Assembly (NCBI GenBank): GCA_002361875.1
Contig: DERX01000006.1
Span: 1 to 26,255, forward strand
Origin: Ruminococcaceae bacterium UBA3329
GTDB taxonomy: Bacteria > Bacillota > Clostridia > Oscillospirales > Acutalibacteraceae
Direction of reading: 5' to 3'
Length of the DNA: 26,255 bases
A program made the position numbers and the translations under genes. The notes beneath the pieces were generated by a model. The model was not told the origin of the DNA and searched no databases. It was given only the letters and a program-made list of their open reading frames with translations. Shown one piece after another: positions 22,139-26,255 of this stretch. Positions within the stretch are counted from its first letter, which is position 1. Each line of letters begins with the position of its first letter.

Positions 22139-24405
22139 TTTTTATTCTGTGTGATAACTGTTTTTTGCAATTCTTCAAATGTCATAGGCTTGCCGAATAA
22201 ATACCCTTGAATAGTATTGCAGTTCAGCTCTTTAAGATAAAGGTACTGTGCCTCGGTTTCAACACCTTCGGCAATAACCTCAATGTTAAGCCGCTTTGTC
22301 ATATCAAGTATACATTCAATCACGGCTTTGCCTCGGTCATCCTCACAGCTGTCAATAAACGATTTGTCAAGCTTTAAAATGTCAATCGGCATAGATTTTA
22401 ACAATGTCAGTGAAGAGTAGCCGGTGCCGAAATCGTCAAGAAGAATCTTAAAGCCGTATTTTTTGAGCTTGCGCAGAATTTTAATAAACAGCTTTTTGTT
22501 TTTAAAGATGGTGGTTTCCGTTATTTCAATGTGAATACAGCTTATGTCAGCGCCCGTTTCTTTTACTTTTTCTGCACATTTTTCGGCGATTCGGTCAGAT
22601 GTAAGCGACTTTTGCGAAAGATTTACAGAAAAGTCAATAGGCGGAAGACCGAGTGACTGCCACGCAGCCTGGTATTTACAGGATTCTTCAAAAATTAAAC
22701 GGTCAAGCCGATTTATAAGGTCTTTTTCTTCAGCGATAGCAACAAATTCATCAGGCGGAACAAATTCACCGTTGGCTCTTTGCCAGCGAACAAGTGCCTC
22801 TGCACCGCAAATCTTTTTGGTAACGGCATTTACCTGCGGCTGGAAGAAAATTTTAAGAGTTCTGTTTTCAATTGCGTGCTCAAGCTCATCTTCAAGCGCT
22901 TTTCGTTCATTCAATGCAAGATTTAGCGATTGACTGTAAAATGCATAAACATTTTCACGCTGACCTTTAACCGTAGATTTTGCCATAACTGCTTTTGTCT
23001 GTAAGGTGTGAAGCTTGGTTTCGCCTTTGTTTACAAGATAAATACCGATACTCGGCGTGAGTATGTAGTCCATTGAATTATCCTTGTAATATTTATGACA
23101 GCGTTCAACAAATTCGGCGACGGTTTTTTCAGCCTGTTCTTTTGAGCTGCAACGCATAAGAACTGCAAATCGGTCAGCGGCAATTCGGCAAACGGCATCG
23201 TCAGGTCCTAAAAGCTCCTTCCAAAGTGAATAGATAAATCGGAGCGTTTTGTTGCCGTGCTCATAGCCGTAATAGCCGTTAACGAGCTTAAAGTTGTCAA
23301 TATCCATAACTATGTACGCAAAGTCACCTTTGTTTTTACGGAGCAGTTTTTTTGCATCAACGCAGAATTTAGCATAGGACGCACCGCCCGTAATGCTGTC
23401 TGTGTAAAGCAATTGGTCGATTTCCTTTTGCTTTTGATTTTCTTCCGTTGCAATGTAAATGCCGAACAGTAAAAATACGGTTATAAGGAAAAAGCACATA
23501 AGGAAAATGTATGTGAGCACAGTGTTTCTTGAAGAGTTAACAACGCTTTGCGGAACATAGCTTACTATGTACCAATCGTTAAATTCAAGCGGAGAATAGT
23601 AAATGTAATAGTCAAGTGTTTTGTAAATATTATTTGCACGGATAGTTCCCGACTGTTTATTTTTTATATCGCCTGAAATTTTTTTGTATACCTTTTGAGA
23701 GTTTTGCCCGTTTTCGGACATAGCGTCAAAAAGATTTTTAATGTTCTTTTTGTCAAATACATCAAATACGGGGCTTGCAATAATTTCTCCGTCACTGTTT
23801 ATAATTGCAAAATGCTCCTGACCGCCGAATGAGTTTGAGCTTAAAAGCTGTCTTATGTCGTCAATGGCATAAGTAAAGTAAAAAACGCCTATTGCACTGC
23901 CGTCTTTAACAACGGGAATTTGAATAATAAACACATCGGTTTTATTGTCGATGCTTTGGCTTTTGTCAAGCTTATATATTGTTATTCCGCCTGCATTTAC
24001 AGCATCTTCAAGGTGGTTGCTTTCAGGGATAGTTGAATAAGCACCCGTTCCGTCCTCCGAAATGTAATAGCAATGCCTGTCAAGGGTGGCGAAGCCGTAA
24101 CGCATAAGTGCACCTGTCGAGTCAATTCCTCTAAGGCGTTCAACTGCCGCTTTCATATCGGTTTTGACTATATTTGTGTCAATTTCTTCCGATAATTTTT
24201 CAACCGTGTCGCACTGGCTTTTAAGCTGATACCCTATAATTGAGGCGTTCTTTTTAGATGCTTCGACAAGTGTGCTGTCAGTAACTTCGTCAAGCTTTTC
24301 CGTTAGAAACAGGGGAAAGAAGATAAGAACTGCGGCGGAGAGCAGGCACAGCATTGCAATTATTAAAATTTTGTTTAAGCGTTTTTTGCCGTCCGTATTT
24401 ACCAC
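22126..24405 (-). CDS. Membrane sensor with degenerate GGDEF and EAL domains
   Basis: A 759-residue c-di-GMP protein. A membrane segment (about 12-34) is followed by an outer dCache-like sensor domain (about 35-290), a second segment (about 296-320), a GGDEF domain and an EAL domain. The GGDEF signature reads AADRF (409-413), so cyclase activity is probably lost. The EAL domain looks functional: EALVRW (E536), NLSQKSL, EITET, DDFGTGYSSL, KLDKSFI and EGVET are all present. Likely role: a c-di-GMP phosphodiesterase responding to an external ligand. The start is GTG, just after an in-frame TGA, with no strong ribosome site. It begins 28 bases after the GH36 gene, probably in the same transcript. 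Confidence 0.93.
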   Translation of the reverse strand: MVNTDGKKRLNKILIIAMLCLLSAAVLIFFPLFLTEKLDEVTDSTLVEASKKNASIIGYQLKSQCDTVEKLSEEIDTNIVKTDMKAAVERLRGIDSTGALMRYGFATLDRHCYYISEDGTGAYSTIPESNHLEDAVNAGGITIYKLDKSQSIDNKTDVFIIQIPVVKDGSAIGVFYFTYAIDDIRQLLSSNSFGGQEHFAIINSDGEIIASPVFDVFDKKNIKNLFDAMSENGQNSQKVYKKISGDIKNKQSGTIRANNIYKTLDYYIYYSPLEFNDWYIVSYVPQSVVNSSRNTVLTYIFLMCFFLITVFLLFGIYIATEENQKQKEIDQLLYTDSITGGASYAKFCVDAKKLLRKNKGDFAYIVMDIDNFKLVNGYYGYEHGNKTLRFIYSLWKELLGPDDAVCRIAADRFAVLMRCSSKEQAEKTVAEFVERCHKYYKDNSMDYILTPSIGIYLVNKGETKLHTLQTKAVMAKSTVKGQRENVYAFYSQSLNLALNERKALEDELEHAIENRTLKIFFQPQVNAVTKKICGAEALVRWQRANGEFVPPDEFVAIAEEKDLINRLDRLIFEESCKYQAAWQSLGLPPIDFSVNLSQKSLTSDRIAEKCAEKVKETGADISCIHIEITETTIFKNKKLFIKILRKLKKYGFKILLDDFGTGYSSLTLLKSMPIDILKLDKSFIDSCEDDRGKAVIECILDMTKRLNIEVIAEGVETEAQYLYLKELNCNTIQGYLFGKPMTFEELQKTVITQNKNHDT

Positions 24406-24433
24406 CGCCGTTCAAAAAGATAATTAAAATCTA

Positions 24434-26074
24434 TCAGTAAATTTCACCTGTTTTAATGTTAAAGGAAAGCCTTTGTTTGCCATCCTCGTCAATGTACTGA
24501 ATTTCAATTAAATCGTTTGTAACAAATTCAGCGGTAATAAGCTCCGGTTTTTTACCGTTGAAAACCTTAAGGAGCGCTTGCATTTTTTCGCTGTCGTAAT
24601 CATCTACATTGTCAGATGTAAATAGGAGACTTCCGAAAATGCGGTTTATATCAGCAATTATTTTTCTCTGCGGAAGAGTCATCTTCATATTGTTGTCACG
24701 CAGGAGGAAAACATCTGGGTCGTTAAGGAATGCTCTGCCGTCAAGCCCTCTTCTGAAAATGCTGTTGCCGAGAGCGGCACGGGTGGAAACATCTTCACGG
24801 TGAATACCGAAATTTTTATTCCAGTTAAGACCCATATCAGCGCCTATTCTGCAGTAATCAACCTTGCCGAATGCAGGAGCCAACGGTACACCGCAGCCGA
24901 GAATGAGCTTATCGCCGACACATTCCCTGATAAAGTCCATAGCCTCGCACATAAGCTGTCCTCTTGACTTGTTGTAGCCGGGAACAATAGATGCCGCATA
25001 AAGGAAATCAAGCTTAACCATATCGTAGCCCCACTCGTTTAATACTACATCAAAGAAATGTCGTACATATTCTCTTGCCTCGGGGTTGTTTATGTCAATA
25101 CCGTAGAATCCTCCCCAGTTCATTCCGCATTTAACGGGCTTACCGAATTTGTCTTTAATAAGCCATTCGGGGTGCTCTTTGGCAACCTTTGACTGGTACT
25201 GTGCACCTAAAGGAGCGAGCCAAAGACCTGCCTTCATACCCTTTTCATGAATGCGGTCGGCAATATATTTCATTCCGTGGGGAAATTTTTTGCCGTCAAT
25301 GCTTAACCAGTCTCCGACAGCTGTCTGAAAACCGTCGTCAATTTGGAAAAAGTCAATTTTTGCGTCAACCTTTGAAAGAGCCTCAAGGTCATTTATAACA
25401 ATGTTCTCGTTAACATTTGAATAGTAATTGTACCATGTTGTGTATCCGTTAGCACGCTTTGCTCTCGGCTTTTCTATTTTCATTACCTCAAAGTATTTGT
25501 CAAAGACCTCATCCATAGTGCCTGTGAAATGGATAATATCCATAAGCACATATTCGCTGTCAATTGTAACGCCCTCAAGCTCTTTTTCAAATACAATTTT
25601 GCTTTCGGGGCAAACCGTATTGATTATTGTGTAGCCCGAGCGTTCCGAAAGCGAGCCGAAAAGATTGACGGTTTCGCCGTTTCTTATATAAGCGTAGGAA
25701 TAGCCGTGGAAAACGCCCTTGCGTTGGTCATATTTCTTAAAGGTGTAGTCGCCGGACGCTCCCATAGGAGAGAACAGCAAGGGAATAAGGCGTGCAGTGT
25801 GCATATTTACGCCGATTTCGTCAATGAAAAGCTCGCGGCAGTCAGTCCAGGACTGATAGCCGTTTAAAAATATTCTGTCGTTGCAGTCGTAACTGAACGG
25901 AACAGTCATTTTGAATTTAAGGTTGCTCAAAGGTAAACCTTTTGTATTTAATACAATTCTTATGTGGTCATTATTTGCAACGGTACTCATTGAGTAATGG
26001 TCTGTTTCAAAGAAATTACTGCTGTAATTTACACCGTTTGCGGTATATTTAAAGCTGATTTTAAACTTATCCAT
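24434..26074 (-). CDS. GH36-type alpha-galactosidase
   Basis: A 546-residue glycoside hydrolase of the GH36/GH-D group that would release alpha-galactose from raffinose-type oligosaccharides or glycans. It has an N-terminal beta-rich domain with LNGYQSWTDCRE (70-81), then a TIM barrel from about 205: YTTWYNYYSNVNEN, FFQIDDGFQ, GLWLAPL, the nucleophile D356 in MVKLDFLYA and a probable acid/base D413 in RIGADMGLNW. It is shorter than the common 700-residue enzymes. No signal peptide is seen, so it should be cytoplasmic. The start is ATG 26074 because AGGAGA lies just upstream; an earlier in-frame ATG at 26149 would add an AT-rich, promoter-overlapping extension. The exact substrate is unproven. 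Confidence 0.88.
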   Translation of the reverse strand: MDKFKISFKYTANGVNYSSNFFETDHYSMSTVANNDHIRIVLNTKGLPLSNLKFKMTVPFSYDCNDRIFLNGYQSWTDCRELFIDEIGVNMHTARLIPLLFSPMGASGDYTFKKYDQRKGVFHGYSYAYIRNGETVNLFGSLSERSGYTIINTVCPESKIVFEKELEGVTIDSEYVLMDIIHFTGTMDEVFDKYFEVMKIEKPRAKRANGYTTWYNYYSNVNENIVINDLEALSKVDAKIDFFQIDDGFQTAVGDWLSIDGKKFPHGMKYIADRIHEKGMKAGLWLAPLGAQYQSKVAKEHPEWLIKDKFGKPVKCGMNWGGFYGIDINNPEAREYVRHFFDVVLNEWGYDMVKLDFLYAASIVPGYNKSRGQLMCEAMDFIRECVGDKLILGCGVPLAPAFGKVDYCRIGADMGLNWNKNFGIHREDVSTRAALGNSIFRRGLDGRAFLNDPDVFLLRDNNMKMTLPQRKIIADINRIFGSLLFTSDNVDDYDSEKMQALLKVFNGKKPELITAEFVTNDLIEIQYIDEDGKQRLSFNIKTGEIY

Positions 26075-26108
26075 AGCTATAAATCTCCTATTGAACATTA
26101 TTATTAAA

Positions 26109-26117
26109 ATTATACCA
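26109..26117 (-). promoter_or_regulatory. Extended -10 promoter of the GH36 gene
   Basis: Minus strand TGGTATAAT, a perfect extended -10 (TGnTATAAT), located 35 bases before the start codon. No good -35 lies at 17 bases, as is common for extended -10 promoters. The remaining sequence to the window end is AT-rich without a readable gene. Confidence 0.65.
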
Positions 26118-26255
26118 AAAAATGCCTTACAAATATATAGTAATATCAAACAATAATAGAATATTTATTTATTGATTTTAACGATATATTTTAAATTATT
26201 TTTCTTTGATAAATTATTGAAAATTGCAGATTAAAGTATTAAAATATACAAGATT

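Noticed and set aside
24406..24433. GATA...TATC hairpin plus T run between the GH36 and GGDEF/EAL genes
   Set aside because: A 4-pair AT-rich stem is too weak for a terminator.
26075..26149. N-terminal extension of the GH36 protein from the upstream ATG
   Set aside because: It overlaps the extended -10 promoter, while the internal ATG at 26074 has AGGAGA at good spacing and begins the conserved domain.

Overview
The window looks like chromosomal DNA from a low-to-moderate G+C, endospore-forming member of the Clostridia, probably an Oscillospiraceae/Ruminococcaceae-type gut anaerobe. The evidence is a T-box leader, AGGAG-type ribosome sites, sigma-A type promoters with 17-base spacers, a complete GerA-type spore germinant receptor operon, a GTP-type PEP carboxykinase, a DNA polymerase I with no readable proofreading motif, and host- or plant-glycan genes (ManNAc-6-P epimerase, ROK kinase, BNR protein, GH36). 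The lineage is inferred; no rRNA gene is present.

Left part (1-6848): a tryptophan synthase beta gene reads leftward behind a Trp-specific T-box attenuator with promoter, specifier codon, T-box sequence and terminator all visible. Divergently, polA opens a rightward run of polA, a DUF559 gene, a fused YwlE-like phosphatase/RimI acetyltransferase, and tsaD. The DUF559 gene is much more AT-rich than its neighbours. It sits between two tandem copies and one inverted copy of a CCCCTGAAAGGGG-type palindromic repeat, and looks like a small mobile cassette inserted into an older polA-(ywlE-rimI)-tsaD gene order.

Middle part (6849-14426): a GTP-dependent PEP carboxykinase has its own strong promoter, a hairpin-bearing leader and a terminator. 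Next are a calcineurin-type phosphoesterase with a C-terminal membrane tail, a convergent pair made of a GPH-family sugar symporter and a small membrane HEYGH protein, and a membrane-anchored parvulin-type foldase on the minus strand.

Right part (14427-26255): a rightward amino-sugar operon (nanE, ROK kinase, cytoplasmic BNR/sialidase-like protein) lacks nanA and a transporter in view. A leftward DUF421-DUF4363 membrane pair is divergent from the gerAA-gerAB-gerAC operon. A leftward GH36 alpha-galactosidase-type gene is followed 28 bases later by a membrane sensor with a degenerate GGDEF and an apparently intact EAL domain.

The observations most worth a second look are the repeat-bounded DUF559 cassette, the phosphatase-RimI fusion beside tsaD, the BNR protein without a canonical FRIP arginine, the GPH symporter/HEYGH pair, and the GerAC protein without a lipobox. 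No rRNA, tRNA, CRISPR array or classical insertion sequence was seen. No wholly unprecedented multi-gene system is evident; the DUF559 cassette is the best candidate for something under-described.
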